DNA of 64,000 bases from Calothrix sp. PCC 7507 (GTDB lineage Bacteria; Cyanobacteriota; Cyanobacteriia; Cyanobacteriales; Nostocaceae), in contig NC_019682.1 in NCBI RefSeq assembly GCF_000316575.1, positions 310,001-374,000 on the forward strand. The letters are read 5' to 3'. Of the stretch, positions 9,104 through 17,639 are shown piece by piece. Each line of letters starts with the position of its first letter. Within the stretch, counting starts at the first letter, position 1. A program made the translations under genes and the position numbers. Below the pieces are notes generated by a model, which saw nothing but the letters and a program-made list of their open reading frames with translations, ran no database searches and was not told the DNA's origin.

Positions 9104-9187
9104 ACTAGTGGGAGCATCTTGCTCCCGAATGTAGTAGCGGGCAAGATACACGCACTACTCCAGGTTTCAAAATGGGCGAAGTTTATT
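9104..9187. repeat. Dispersed hairpin element, copy 1
   Basis: About 84 bases containing two adjacent stem-loops (GGGAGCATCTTGCTCCC and GCGGGCAAGAT...CGC) followed by a TTTCAAAATGGGCGAAGTTTATTTA tail. A second copy in the same orientation lies at 54010-54092. It is non-coding, REP/MITE-like, and located between the divergent rca start region and a pentapeptide gene 3' end. Confidence 0.7.
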
Positions 9188-9197
9188 TACTAATTTT

Positions 9198-9874
9198 TTA
9201 TGCGTTGTCCGTCGTTTCTTCATCAACAGCTTTAACTATTACATTTGCATACCTTTGCAGAATATAAGCAGCTTGGAATGGATCTAAAATTGCCCCTTTA
9301 AGCTGACTTATATTAATTTGTAAACCTTCTATATTAGAACCTCGAAAATCTGTATTCTTAAATTTAGCATCAGCAAGGATAACATTATTCATTTGGCAAT
9401 TTATAAATTTTACATTTGTTATAGAAGATTCTACAAACGTTGAATCTTCAAGGATACAATTATCAAAAAAACATGCTCAAACTTACTAAAATTAAATTGT
9501 GCTAATTGCCCTTGACAGCCTTTAAAAATAACATTTTTTAATCTGGACTTTATTGCTTTAAATCCCAATAACCTACAGTTAATAAACTCAACTCTATTAA
9601 CTGAACCTTCTTCCCATTCAGTATTAGCAAAATCACTTTTATCAATTTTAACATCTTGTAGAGTAAGTTTTTTAAAGTACGTATTTATGGCTTTAACATT
9701 ATCAAAGTATGCATACTGAAAATCTACTCCTTTAGTTCCCTCAAGCTGACAATTTGACAAATGTACATTTTTATAGCTTTCTAATTCATATAACTGGTTA
9801 TCTGCTATACCCTTATCCATTGTTTCAGATGGAGGTAAATTAGGAGGATCAATAGCTGTATGTTTGCTAGGCAT
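9198..9874 (-). pseudogene. Frameshifted pentapeptide-repeat protein
   Basis: Two open frames, 9431-9874 (147 residues) and 9198-9392 (64 residues), are parts of one gene. The break lies at a run of seven T on the coding strand near 9466-9472. Adding one T makes the first frame continue as EHVFFDNCILEDSTF and then VKFINCQMNNVILADAKF into the second, giving about 225 residues. The product has degenerate pentapeptide repeats with cysteine every fifth position (LSNCQLEG, FINCRLLG, FKGCQG, FDNCILE), predicted to fold as a right-handed quadrilateral beta-helix, as in Qnr/McbG-like proteins; function unknown. It may be a true pseudogene, a phase-variable tract, or a sequencing error. Confidence 0.75.
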
Positions 9875-9919
9875 ATGTTATTTTTTTTATTGAAATCATT
9901 TTATCTAAAAAACTACTTT

Positions 9920-10609
9920 TTAAGAATGCTTTGATAGTTGCTGCACAAATACTTGATGTTCTTGGGAGTCCAAACCATTTTGTAACACTGCTAAAACTTG
10001 CGTCATTTCTCCTGAAAGTAACCCTTGCACATTTAACCACAAACCAGGAAAAACTTGACTTTTTATCACTCCATCTGCACCGGGTTCTAATAATACATAT
10101 TCACCATTTTGCAAGCTAAACCAATCGAGTTTATTCTCTAAACTCTGCCAAACAATATATTCTTTTACACCGTTGCGACGGTAGGCTTTTTTCTTGTCAT
10201 ATAAATCATTCGCGGCACTGCTAGCTGCAACTTCGGCAACTAATTCTGGCGCGCCTTCAATGTAGTCATCGTCACTAATATGTGCTTGTCCGCCCAATGT
10301 TTCATCAATTAACAACACAACATCAGGTTGGGGTTCATTGTCAAAATCTAGACGTACTGTGGCATTATCGCCGATTCTGACACCTGGGGTCATAATCATA
10401 TAAGTGCCGAAGACAACTATTAATAAACTATGAGGTTCAGCATGACTGTTGAAACGTAAGGGTGAGGCCACGTATACTACTCCTTCTATAAGTTCTGCTT
10501 TTTTAGTATCTGGCATGGCGTGATAGCGAGTTTCAAATTCGTGGCGGGTGAGTCTATCACCACTTTCTAAGTATGGGATAGGTACATTTTTCTTGACTGA
10601 TGCCGTCAT
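9920..10609 (-). CDS. Uma2 family (DUF820) nuclease-like protein, copy 1
   Basis: A 229-residue member of the Uma2/DUF820 family, which has a PD-(D/E)XK-type restriction-endonuclease fold and is expanded in cyanobacteria. Typical features are AELIEGVVYVASP (about 40), PQPDVVLLID (about 90) and APELVAEVAASS followed by YRRNGVKEYIVW. The biological role of the family is unsettled. A GAGGA motif 8-9 bases before the ATG at 10609 favours this start over the TTG at 10624. It is a tandem duplicate of the gene at 11886-12575; an IS5-like element sits 59 bases upstream, in its promoter region. Confidence 0.85.
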   Translation of the reverse strand: MTASVKKNVPIPYLESGDRLTRHEFETRYHAMPDTKKAELIEGVVYVASPLRFNSHAEPHSLLIVVFGTYMIMTPGVRIGDNATVRLDFDNEPQPDVVLLIDETLGGQAHISDDDYIEGAPELVAEVAASSAANDLYDKKKAYRRNGVKEYIVWQSLENKLDWFSLQNGEYVLLEPGADGVIKSQVFPGLWLNVQGLLSGEMTQVLAVLQNGLDSQEHQVFVQQLSKHS

Positions 10610-10665
10610 GAGCAGATTCCTCAAAGGAATGTCTTTGTGTCTAGTATAGCTAAACTGATGTTTCT

Positions 10666-11813
10666 AGTAGACATCTCCAAAATAGTATATTTTGTGGTAA
10701 AAGAAAATCATAATAAGTTTTTTGACACAAAAAAATGAGTGAGATACTGAAATACATTGAAGAAAATCCAAAAGAAACACAGAGGTTAATAGGTCTGGAA
10801 TATGAACAGTTACAACAACTAATCGAAAATGCGGAACGGCTACATCATGAAAAGCAAGCGACCGTAGAAGCGAAGAAAGTCAGACTTATTGCGGGAGGAG
10901 GAGGTCGAAAACCTAAATTATCTGTGAAAAAACAAATAATTTTAACCTTGGTCTATCTCAGGCATATGACAACATTTCAACTGCTAGGTATCCAGTTTGG
11001 AGTAAGTGAGTCTACCGCTAACGATACGTTTAACTATTGGTTGCCTAACTTGCGAGAGTTGCTGCCATCTAGCTTACTTGAACAAGTAAAAAAAAACGCT
11101 TCTGACTATGAAATAGTCAAAGAAATCCTGACAGAATATGAATTAATAGTAGATAGCTATGAACAAGTCAGGGAGCGACCTGGAGATAATAAAGAACAAG
11201 AAAAATATTATTCAGCTAAGAAGAGTAATCATACATTTAAAAGTCAAATGATTATCTTGCCAGAAGGTAAAGACATTGTTGATGTTGTGGCGGGAAAACC
11301 GGGTCCTAAAAGTGATATAACTTTATTCCGGGAATATCGTGATAACTTTGACCCCAAACAAAGATTCAAGGGAGATAAAGCTTACATCGGAGAAGATTTA
11401 ATTACAACTCCCATTAAAAAACCTAAGAACCGCAAATTAACACCTGAACAAAAAGCACAAAACAAAGCATTTTCAGCTAAACGAATATTTGTGGAACATC
11501 GCATTAGATCAGTCAAAATCTTTCGAGTTGTCCAAGAACGATTTAGGTTAAATCCTCATAAGTATGAGCCAGTAATTTTGGCCATTTGTGGACTAGTAAG
11601 ACTCCGAATTGGAACGCTAATATTACCATCACAAATATCGGTGATACCACCCAACTAGAATCAACGCACATTACTCAATATTTTTGCTGATTTATCAATA
11701 ATTAACATCTCTAAGTCCGATTTTATCGTACATATCGCTAATTTCTTATGATTGCATTTATATCTTATACGCTAGTGAAATAGAAGCTTTCATCATTTTC
11801 GGAGATGTCTAGT
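10666..11813. mobile_element. IS5-like insertion sequence with 3-bp target duplication
   Basis: The element proper spans 10669-11810 (1142 bp). Its inverted ends are AGACATCTCCAAAAT on the left and, read inward, AGACATCTCCGAAAAT on the right. It is flanked by AGT at 10666-10668 and 11811-11813. Removing the element and one AGT gives TTTCTAGTATATTTGAGGCG, which matches TTTCTAGTAGATTTGAGGCG upstream of the second Uma2 copy (near 12630) with one difference, so the paralogue serves as an empty site. One intact transposase gene is inside. Confidence 0.9.
10735..11658 (+). CDS. IS5-like DDE transposase
   Basis: A 307-residue transposase, apparently intact. A helix-turn-helix region (KKQIILTLVYLRHMTTFQLL, then GVSESTANDTFNYWLP) occupies about residues 63-105. 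The catalytic domain shows candidate D-D-E residues in IVDSYEQVRERP (about 142), GPKSDITLFREY (about 195) and FVEHRIRSVKIFR (about 252). The HTH_Tnp_4/DDE_Tnp_4 architecture places it in the IS5 family; the subgroup is not certain. It is transcribed away from Uma2 copy 1 and toward the 3' end of copy 2. Confidence 0.9.
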   Translation: MSEILKYIEENPKETQRLIGLEYEQLQQLIENAERLHHEKQATVEAKKVRLIAGGGGRKPKLSVKKQIILTLVYLRHMTTFQLLGIQFGVSESTANDTFNYWLPNLRELLPSSLLEQVKKNASDYEIVKEILTEYELIVDSYEQVRERPGDNKEQEKYYSAKKSNHTFKSQMIILPEGKDIVDVVAGKPGPKSDITLFREYRDNFDPKQRFKGDKAYIGEDLITTPIKKPKNRKLTPEQKAQNKAFSAKRIFVEHRIRSVKIFRVVQERFRLNPHKYEPVILAICGLVRLRIGTLILPSQISVIPPN

Positions 11814-11885
11814 ATATTTGAGGCGCTATCTACCACAAACGCCGAATTGGATATGCATCAAAAATCTTCTTCTAATTTTTACTGC

Positions 11886-12575
11886 TTAAGAATGATTTGC
11901 TAACTGCTGCACAAATACTTGATGTTCTGGGGAGTTCAAACCATTTTGTAGCACTACTAAAACTTGTGTCATTTCGTCTGCACATAACGCCTGTACATCT
12001 AACCATAAACCGGGAAAGACTTGACTTTTGATCACTCCATCTGCACCCGGTTCTAATGACACATATTCATCATTTTGCAAGCTAAACCAATCGAGTTTAT
12101 TTTCCAAACTCTGCCAAACAATATATTCTTTTACACCGTTGCGACGGTAGGCTTTTTTCTTGTCATATAAATCATTTGCAGCACTGCTAGCTGCAACTTC
12201 TGCAACTAATTCTGGTGCGCCTTCAATGTAGTCATCGTCACTAATATGTGCTTGTCCACCTAAGCTTTCATCGATTAACAGCACGACATCCGGCTGAGGT
12301 TCATTGTCTAAGTCTAGACGCACTGTGGAGTTATCGCCTAACTCAACACCAGGAGTGGAAACTTTGTAAGTCCACAACCAACCGATGAGATTCCCATGAG
12401 GTTTGCCATGACTGTTGAAACGCAATGGTGATGCCACGTAGACGACTCCTTCTATAAGTTCTGCTTTTTTAGTATCTGGCATGGCATGATAGCGAGTTTC
12501 AAATTCGTGGCGGGTGAGTCTATCGCCACTTTCTAAGTATGGGATAGGTACATTTTTCTTGACTGATGCTGTCAT
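11886..12575 (-). CDS. Uma2 family (DUF820) nuclease-like protein, copy 2
   Basis: This gene has the same length as copy 1 at 9920 and is nearly identical to it over residues 1-55 and from about residue 95 to the end. The two differ sharply in between: copy 2 reads HGKPHGNLIGWLWTYKVSTP where copy 1 reads HAEPHSLLIVVFGTYMIMTP. The upstream flank, including the GAGGA ribosome-binding site and the TTTCTAGTA motif, is also shared, so the duplication included the promoter. Key motifs AELIEGVVYV, PQPDVVLLID and PELVAEVAASS are intact. The cellular role is unknown. Confidence 0.85.
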   Translation of the reverse strand: MTASVKKNVPIPYLESGDRLTRHEFETRYHAMPDTKKAELIEGVVYVASPLRFNSHGKPHGNLIGWLWTYKVSTPGVELGDNSTVRLDLDNEPQPDVVLLIDESLGGQAHISDDDYIEGAPELVAEVAASSAANDLYDKKKAYRRNGVKEYIVWQSLENKLDWFSLQNDEYVSLEPGADGVIKSQVFPGLWLDVQALCADEMTQVLVVLQNGLNSPEHQVFVQQLANHS

Positions 12576-12677
12576 GAGCAGATTCCTCAAAGGAATGTCT
12601 TTGTGTCTAGTATAGCTAAACTGATCTTTCTAGTAGATTTGAGGCGATCGCTGATACTAAATTAAATTTAAAATCTT

Positions 12678-13301
12678 CTAGTGAGAAAACCAATTCAACC
12701 AACCATCCCAATTTTCTACTATGTTGGCAAATTCTGTATAACCCCCTGCTTGTGGATGTACACCGTCATTTGCTTTGGCCTCATCTATCCAAATTCTTGA
12801 TTTTTCCAATATAGGAAATACATCTAAATAAGGCACATCTAGTTCTTGAGAAACTACAGCCAATTGATGAGATAAATCAGTATTTCTCTGTCTTCTTCCA
12901 GCGTCTTCCTGTTCTGCATATGGTGCTGGTCCAATTAGTAAAACAGGATATAACTGTTTAGCCACACTCAAAATATTGTAGGTATTTTCGACTGATTTTT
13001 TCAGTTCAACACGAGGTTTACCGTTTTCTATGCTTGTGTCATTTAATCCAAAAGAAAACACAACTCTCCCGTCATTTTCTTTTGGTAAACGAAGAGATAC
13101 TTCCTGTAACCAACGTTTTGCTATATCAGTACTCGTATCTCGCCTAATACCTAAATTATAGTAAGTAATGTCATAACCTTTTTTATTAGCATTCACGCAT
13201 ATTCTACCTGTCCAACCAAGACATTCAGAATCCCCAGTACCGTTGACGAAGGAGTCACCAAAAAAACAAATTCTGATTTCTGGTAGAGATATAGTATCCA
13301 T
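12678..13301 (-). CDS. SGNH/GDSL-family esterase or lipase
   Basis: A 207-residue hydrolase of the SGNH type. Block I is ICFFGDSFVNGTGD near residue 11-24 (nucleophile serine), block III is FSFGLNDTS near residue 83-91 (oxyanion asparagine), and block V is NDGVHPQAGGY near residue 183 (catalytic Asp and His). No signal peptide or membrane helix is visible, so it is probably cytoplasmic. The natural substrate, perhaps an acyl or acetyl ester, cannot be deduced. It lies 44 bases downstream of the AAC(3)-like gene on the same strand and could be co-transcribed. Confidence 0.85.
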   Translation of the reverse strand: MDTISLPEIRICFFGDSFVNGTGDSECLGWTGRICVNANKKGYDITYYNLGIRRDTSTDIAKRWLQEVSLRLPKENDGRVVFSFGLNDTSIENGKPRVELKKSVENTYNILSVAKQLYPVLLIGPAPYAEQEDAGRRQRNTDLSHQLAVVSQELDVPYLDVFPILEKSRIWIDEAKANDGVHPQAGGYTEFANIVENWDGWLNWFSH

Positions 13302-13345
13302 TACTTGTGTCTTGCCTAATCAAACCTAAAATTATGACTAGAAGT

Positions 13346-14176
13346 TTAGATATTATTTGATTGAGCAGTTTGCCTATAATTAGTTGTCAACCAATTAACT
13401 GCAAAATCAACACCATTTCTGATAGAAAATAATTTTATTTTGGCAGAACCAATTGTAGAGAATTTGACCTGACCAGTTTGTTCAAAAGCTGCGCCTATTT
13501 CTACAAAACAGTGATCGTTAAACTCAATATCTTTGTAAACTTTCCAGACTCGCACTCCTGCTTCCAGAATTGGCGCACCCCTGTTAACTTGCGGTGTTCG
13601 ACCAACCCGATACTCAGCTAGATGAAAACTGGTACAGCGATCGCATCCAACTCCTAACAATAGCACCGAAGCGTTCAACTCATAAAGACGCGCTAATGGT
13701 GAATTTTCCCCTAGGGAGTTGTCAAGGGAGTGATTTGAGATAATTTCTTCGGCGTGCTTTCCCCAAGCCGCAAACGACACCTCTGGGTGAGAACTCCGCA
13801 CTACGCCTTCCCAAGTTCGGAAAGTTTCCGCAATCTTACCCATACCTCTTGTAGGAGTCACCTTTGGATCAAAAGCTGGCATGGTTTCACGAATTATCGG
13901 CCACCACTCACTAGGGACTGGTGGCGCTTGCCATGCAGCTGGTTCAGACAAATCACTAGAATGGGTAGGCATTACCAGAGTTCCTGCTGGCGTAATCACA
14001 TCCATCAAAGCTTGAACCACTGCGACTGAACCGCCACATACCCATCCCAGTGAACTGAGAGAAGAGTGTACTATCAGGTTTATACCTGGTGTTAAACCTG
14101 CATCGCACAAATCTGCAGCCAGACTTTGGCGAGTACGAGGTGATGGTGTGCTGACAACTACTTTTGATTCGCTCAT
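13346..14176 (-). CDS. AAC(3)-family aminoglycoside N-acetyltransferase-like protein
   Basis: A 276-residue acetyl-CoA-dependent acyltransferase of the AAC(3) superfamily. Family landmarks are [24 protein letters not shown] near residue 30-53, [44 protein letters not shown] and [19 protein letters not shown]. Chromosomal relatives outside resistance plasmids may acetylate other amines, so aminoglycoside resistance should not be assumed. The frame is open up to 14305, but that would run through the terminator of rbcLXS, so the ATG at 14176 is chosen. Confidence 0.85.
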   Translation of the reverse strand: MSESKVVVSTPSPRTRQSLAADLCDAGLTPGINLIVHSSLSSLGWVCGGSVAVVQALMDVITPAGTLVMPTHSSDLSEPAAWQAPPVPSEWWPIIRETMPAFDPKVTPTRGMGKIAETFRTWEGVVRSSHPEVSFAAWGKHAEEIISNHSLDNSLGENSPLARLYELNASVLLLGVGCDRCTSFHLAEYRVGRTPQVNRGAPILEAGVRVWKVYKDIEFNDHCFVEIGAAFEQTGQVKFSTIGSAKIKLFSIRNGVDFAVNWLTTNYRQTAQSNNI

Positions 14177-14280
14177 TTTGCATAAAAACCCTGGTCTTTG
14201 AATTCTTAAGACACAGTGGTGTAGCCAAAAAAATATGAGGTTTTGTAAGTATTTGTGTGCTTTATTAGTCAATAAACAAA

Positions 14281-14302
14281 AGAGGTAGATGATTCTACCT
14301 CT
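14281..14302 (-). terminator. Rho-independent terminator after rbcLXS
   Basis: A perfect 9-base stem (AGAGGTAGA at 14281-14289 and TCTACCTCT at 14294-14302) with a four-base loop is followed, on the minus strand, by TTTTGTTTATT. It lies 62 bases downstream of the rbcS stop and should end the rubisco operon. Confidence 0.85.
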
Positions 14303-14363
14303 CATATGTGGGGATAGATAAATTACTTAATCTGCCCCATCATTAATTACAGATTGCCAACTT

Positions 14364-14693
14364 TTAGTATCTGCTGGGTTTGTGAACAAGAAAGCTGAGA
14401 ACTTGGCACTGCTTGATGTTGTCAAAACCCACTACACGGATGTAGCTGTTGTTGAATTGAGAACGGCATCCTTGGACTTCGCTCAGTACTTCTTGAGTAG
14501 ATTTAGCGCCGAACAAAGGCAACTTCCACATTGTCCAGTACAATTCTGTTGGCTCAGAGGTCTCATTGAACTCGATCGCTGGAATGTAACCTTGATTCAA
14601 GATGTACTGTACTTGCTTGGCGATTTGAGCGTCAGTCAGGGGGGGAAGATAGGAAAGGGTTTCGTAACGACGCTCTTTTGGTAAAGTTTGCAT
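14364..14693 (-). CDS. rbcS: Ribulose bisphosphate carboxylase small subunit
   Basis: The 109-residue small subunit of form IB rubisco, housed in the carboxysome. It begins [20 protein letters not shown] and contains [28 protein letters not shown] and [14 protein letters not shown], all standard for the cyanobacterial/plant family; the short 109-residue length is usual for cyanobacteria. It is the last gene of rbcL-rbcX-rbcS, 79 bases after rbcX, and is followed by a terminator. Confidence 0.98.
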   Translation of the reverse strand: MQTLPKERRYETLSYLPPLTDAQIAKQVQYILNQGYIPAIEFNETSEPTELYWTMWKLPLFGAKSTQEVLSEVQGCRSQFNNSYIRVVGFDNIKQCQVLSFLVHKPSRY

Positions 14694-14772
14694 GGCTTGT
14701 GATAATGGGTTGCGATTGACACTAGTTATTAATGAACAGTTATTCAGTTATCAGTTAAAAAGCGATCGCTAT

Positions 14773-15171
14773 TCACTGTTCATTGTTTGGTTCAGCAATG
14801 CTTTGCTGTTCTGCTTGCAGACTGGGGTTTGATGTATCTATTCGGGTGATGCGTTCTAGATGCTGGCGGCGTTGTTCCATGTTGGCTTGCTGAATGCCAG
14901 TGCGAACCATTTCGGGTAAGAATTCGATGATTTCTTCGGCGATATGTTCTCTGACAGTCATTATCCGCAATGCCAAATCTGGTTTTTCCCGGAACAGTTG
15001 CTCAAGATAAGCTTCTCCATCGTGAATTTTATCAGCGGAAAAGTTATGTAACCAAAGCTCCAGTGGTGGATTGGTTTCACCTAGCTGTGCCAGTACCGTC
15101 CTCAGTGCCTGATAGGTCAGATAACGTTGGAGAGTCTTGGCTGTGTCTTTCGCAATTTGCTTGAGATTCAT
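14773..15171 (-). CDS. rbcX: Rubisco assembly chaperone RbcX
   Basis: RbcX is a homodimeric helical chaperone that clamps the C-terminal peptide of RbcL and promotes assembly of the RbcL8 core. This 132-residue protein shows the typical start MNLKQIAKDTAKTLQRYLTY, then VLAQLGETNPPLELWLHNFS and DGEAYLEQLFREKPDLALRI. It lies between rbcL and rbcS, the arrangement usual in beta-cyanobacteria. The gap to rbcL (85 bases) holds a short AATCCAAAAT-type dispersed repeat. Confidence 0.97.
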   Translation of the reverse strand: MNLKQIAKDTAKTLQRYLTYQALRTVLAQLGETNPPLELWLHNFSADKIHDGEAYLEQLFREKPDLALRIMTVREHIAEEIIEFLPEMVRTGIQQANMEQRRQHLERITRIDTSNPSLQAEQQSIAEPNNEQ

Positions 15172-15179
15172 GCTTGACC

Positions 15180-15255
15180 CCAGCCCTTATGAATTTTAGA
15201 TTTTGGATTTTGGATTTTTGATTAATCTAAAATCCAAAATCGCAAATCTAAAATT
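15180..15255. repeat. AATCTAAAATCC-type short inverted/tandem repeat
   Basis: The rbcL-rbcX spacer carries alternating TTTTGGATTTTGGATTTTTGATT and AATCTAAAATCCAAAATC units that are inverted relative to each other and could fold into a hairpin. The same word has been inserted in frame into recJ near 47306-47346. Confidence 0.65.
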
Positions 15256-15256
15256 A

Positions 15257-16687
15257 TCAGACGGTATCCATTGCTTCAAACTCGAACTTGATTTCTTTCC
15301 AAAGTTCGCAAGCAACAGCTAGTTCAGGAGACCACTTAGCAGCTTCGCGGATAATATCGTTACCTTCACGAGCCAAGTTGCGGCCTTCGTTACGCGCTTG
15401 TACAACAGCTTCCAAAGCGACGCGGTTAGCTGTAGCACCAGGAGCGTTACCCCAAGGGTGTCCCAGAGTACCACCACCAAACTGCAGCACGGAGTCATCA
15501 CCAAAGATTTCTACCAATGCGGGCATGTGCCATACGTGGATACCACCGGAAGCAACTGCCATTACGCCAGGTAGAGAAGCCCAGTCTTGGGTAAAGTAAA
15601 TACCGCGAGACTTGTCTTGCTCAATATAGTTTTCACGCAATAGGTCAACGAAGCCCATTGTGATTCCACGCTCACCTTCCAACTTACCAACTACTGTACC
15701 GGTGTGGATGTGGTCACCACCAGACAAGCGTAGGGCTTTAGCTAATACACGGAAGTGGATACCGTGGTTCTTTTGACGGTCAATTACCGCGTGCATCGCC
15801 CGGTGGATGTGCAGCAAGATACCGTTATCACGACACCAACGAGCCAATGTGGTGTTGGCGGTGAAGCCGGCAGTGAGGTAGTCGTGCATGATGATGGGCT
15901 GTTTGAGTTCTTTAGCGAACTCAGCCCGTTGCAACATTTGTTCACAGGTGGGGGCGGTGACGTTTAGGTAGTGACCTTTGATTTCACCGGTTTCGGCTTG
16001 GGCTTTGTTGATGGCTTCTGATACGAACAAGAAGCGATCGCGCCATCTTTGGAATGGTGCTGAGTTGATGTTTTCGTCGTCTTTGGTGAAGTCCAAACCA
16101 CCGCGTAAACACTCGTATACCGCGCGTCCGTAGTTCTTAGCAGATAGACCTAATTTGGGCTTGATGGTACAACCCAGCAAAGGACGACCATATTTGTTTA
16201 GCTTGTCACGCTCAACTTGGATACCGTGGGGAGGTCCTTGGAAAGTCTTGATGTAAGCTACAGGGAAGCGAATGTCTTCCAAACGCAGCGCCCGCAAGGC
16301 TTTGAAACCAAATACGTTACCGACGATAGAGGTCAATACGTTGGTTACAGAACCTTCTTCAAACAAGTCCAAAGGATAGGCAACGTAGCAAATATACTGG
16401 TTGTCTTCACCGGGAACTGGTTCGATATCGTAGCAACGACCTTTGTAGCGATCTAGGTCGGTGAGCAAGTCTGTCCACACGGTTGTCCAAGTACCAGTAG
16501 AAGACTCAGCCGCCACAGCAGCACCAGCCTCTTCTGGGGGAACTCCGGGCTGGGGTGTCATGCGGAATGCCGCTAACAGGTCTGTGTCTTTAGGTGTGTA
16601 ATCAGGTGTGTAATAAGTTAGTCTGTAATCTTTAACCCCGGCTTGATACCCAGATTTTGACTGAGTCTTCGTTTGAGCGTAAGACAT
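15257..16687 (-). CDS. rbcL: Ribulose bisphosphate carboxylase large subunit
   Basis: The 476-residue form IB rubisco large subunit, catalysing CO2 fixation on RuBP. The carbamylated lysine and metal ligands are in [14 protein letters not shown] near residue 200, the [21 protein letters not shown] segment precedes it, loop 6 is [12 protein letters not shown] near residue 330, and [20 protein letters not shown] and [15 protein letters not shown] follow. Length and motifs are complete. A strong GGAAGGGA ribosome-binding site precedes the ATG. It is the first gene of rbcL-rbcX-rbcS, and a long upstream leader to 17226 implies complex control. Confidence 0.99.
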   Translation of the reverse strand: MSYAQTKTQSKSGYQAGVKDYRLTYYTPDYTPKDTDLLAAFRMTPQPGVPPEEAGAAVAAESSTGTWTTVWTDLLTDLDRYKGRCYDIEPVPGEDNQYICYVAYPLDLFEEGSVTNVLTSIVGNVFGFKALRALRLEDIRFPVAYIKTFQGPPHGIQVERDKLNKYGRPLLGCTIKPKLGLSAKNYGRAVYECLRGGLDFTKDDENINSAPFQRWRDRFLFVSEAINKAQAETGEIKGHYLNVTAPTCEQMLQRAEFAKELKQPIIMHDYLTAGFTANTTLARWCRDNGILLHIHRAMHAVIDRQKNHGIHFRVLAKALRLSGGDHIHTGTVVGKLEGERGITMGFVDLLRENYIEQDKSRGIYFTQDWASLPGVMAVASGGIHVWHMPALVEIFGDDSVLQFGGGTLGHPWGNAPGATANRVALEAVVQARNEGRNLAREGNDIIREAAKWSPELAVACELWKEIKFEFEAMDTV

Positions 16688-17226
16688 AAATTCCCTTCCA
16701 AGAAGTCACACTTTAATTACTTAATCAAATCACGTTATGTGCTGTTTCCCCTCACTCTGTTTCTTCCCCTGCTGAAAGGGGAAAACTCCAGAGATTTTTT
16801 GTTAGGGTCTACCTAATGGCCAAGGGTAGCGGTTTTTGCTAGGGAACTTTTGGTGAGGTATCAAAGACATGATCACCAGTTTCCTTGATTTTTCGAGGTA
16901 CACGACTGTATATCTCTGATTTGCCTTCGTCCTAGGTATAAAAACTCTTTTTGTCTCTACTTCGCACAACTCTAAAATTTTTCCACCCCACCAAGCCTCT
17001 CTAAATAGGAAGGTTGGTTCTTACTCATAATCTGCTTTAGAAACTTCCAGGTATGTAGACTAGCTGCACATCTCCTAGATTTACACGCAATACACTGAGA
17101 GAAATTTTAATTGGGGCAGGCCAAAAAGAGTGGTAAGCGCAAGACAAAAATTGCACACCACGTAATTTGTAACTTGTCTCACAATATATCAAGAAATCAA
17201 TAAGTTATTCTTTGAAACTTCTTAAC
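16688..17226 (-). promoter_or_regulatory. rbcL upstream control region with NtcA-like site
   Basis: A gene-free region of about 540 bases upstream of rbcL. At 16898-16911 there is GTACACGACTGTAT, i.e. GTA-N8-TAT, one base away from the NtcA consensus GTA-N8-TAC. NtcA is known to bind upstream of rbcL in Anabaena. The exact promoter boxes were not assigned, and the site is an inference from pattern only. Confidence 0.4.
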
Positions 17227-17300
17227 TTATTTATTTAAATTTGTTATTACATAAAGTTTTAAACATTTTGTTACAAATAGTTTACAAAGTCTCTTGTATG

Positions 17301-17474
17301 GGCATGGGGATTGGGGATTGGGGACTGGGGATTGGGGATTGGGGATTGGGGATTGGGGATTGGGGACTGGGGATTGGGGACTGGGGATTGGGGACTGGGG
17401 ATTGGGGACTGGGGATTGGGGACTGGGGATTGGGGAATGAGTAATGAGTAATGAGTAATGAGTAATGAGTAATG
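17301..17474. repeat. Heptamer short tandem repeats (GGGGATT/GGGGACT, then GAGTAAT)
   Basis: About 18 tandem copies of a 7-base unit alternate between GGGGATT and GGGGACT from 17306 to about 17435, then change to five copies of GAGTAAT up to 17472. These are STRR elements of heterocystous cyanobacteria. Because the unit is 7 bases, all frames can stay open, creating spurious proline/glycine-rich frames on both strands that I reject as genes. Confidence 0.95.
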
Positions 17475-17499
17475 GGGTATTGATTATTTTTGTTGTCTT

Positions 17500-17546
17500 C
17501 CTCATCTCCCCGCACTCCCTCATCTCCCCGCACTCCCTCATCTGCC
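17500..17546. repeat. 18-bp tandem repeat CTCATCTCCCCGCACTCC
   Basis: Two full copies of CTCATCTCCCCGCACTCC (17501-17518 and 17519-17536) and a partial third follow the heptamer array. No function is evident; part of the same repeat-rich spacer upstream of the secreted propeller gene. Confidence 0.8.
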
Positions 17547-17639
17547 TCATCTTTGCTTGAGCGACAGAAAAATTGTGCTTGACGTTTAAAACATACAACC
17601 AAGGGGAACACTGAAATTAACCCTAAGCCAATTTAGGCA

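Noticed and set aside
13346-14176. Acquired aminoglycoside resistance gene
   Set aside because: Family match is to AAC(3)-like proteins in general; chromosomal context beside rbcLXS and lack of mobile flanks do not support an acquired resistance function.
17301-17546. CRISPR array
   Set aside because: Units are contiguous heptamers or 18-mers without unique spacers, and no cas genes are present.
17227-17611. Long proline- or glycine-rich frames over the heptamer array
   Set aside because: They arise from the 7-base repeat being open in several frames; no start context or domain.
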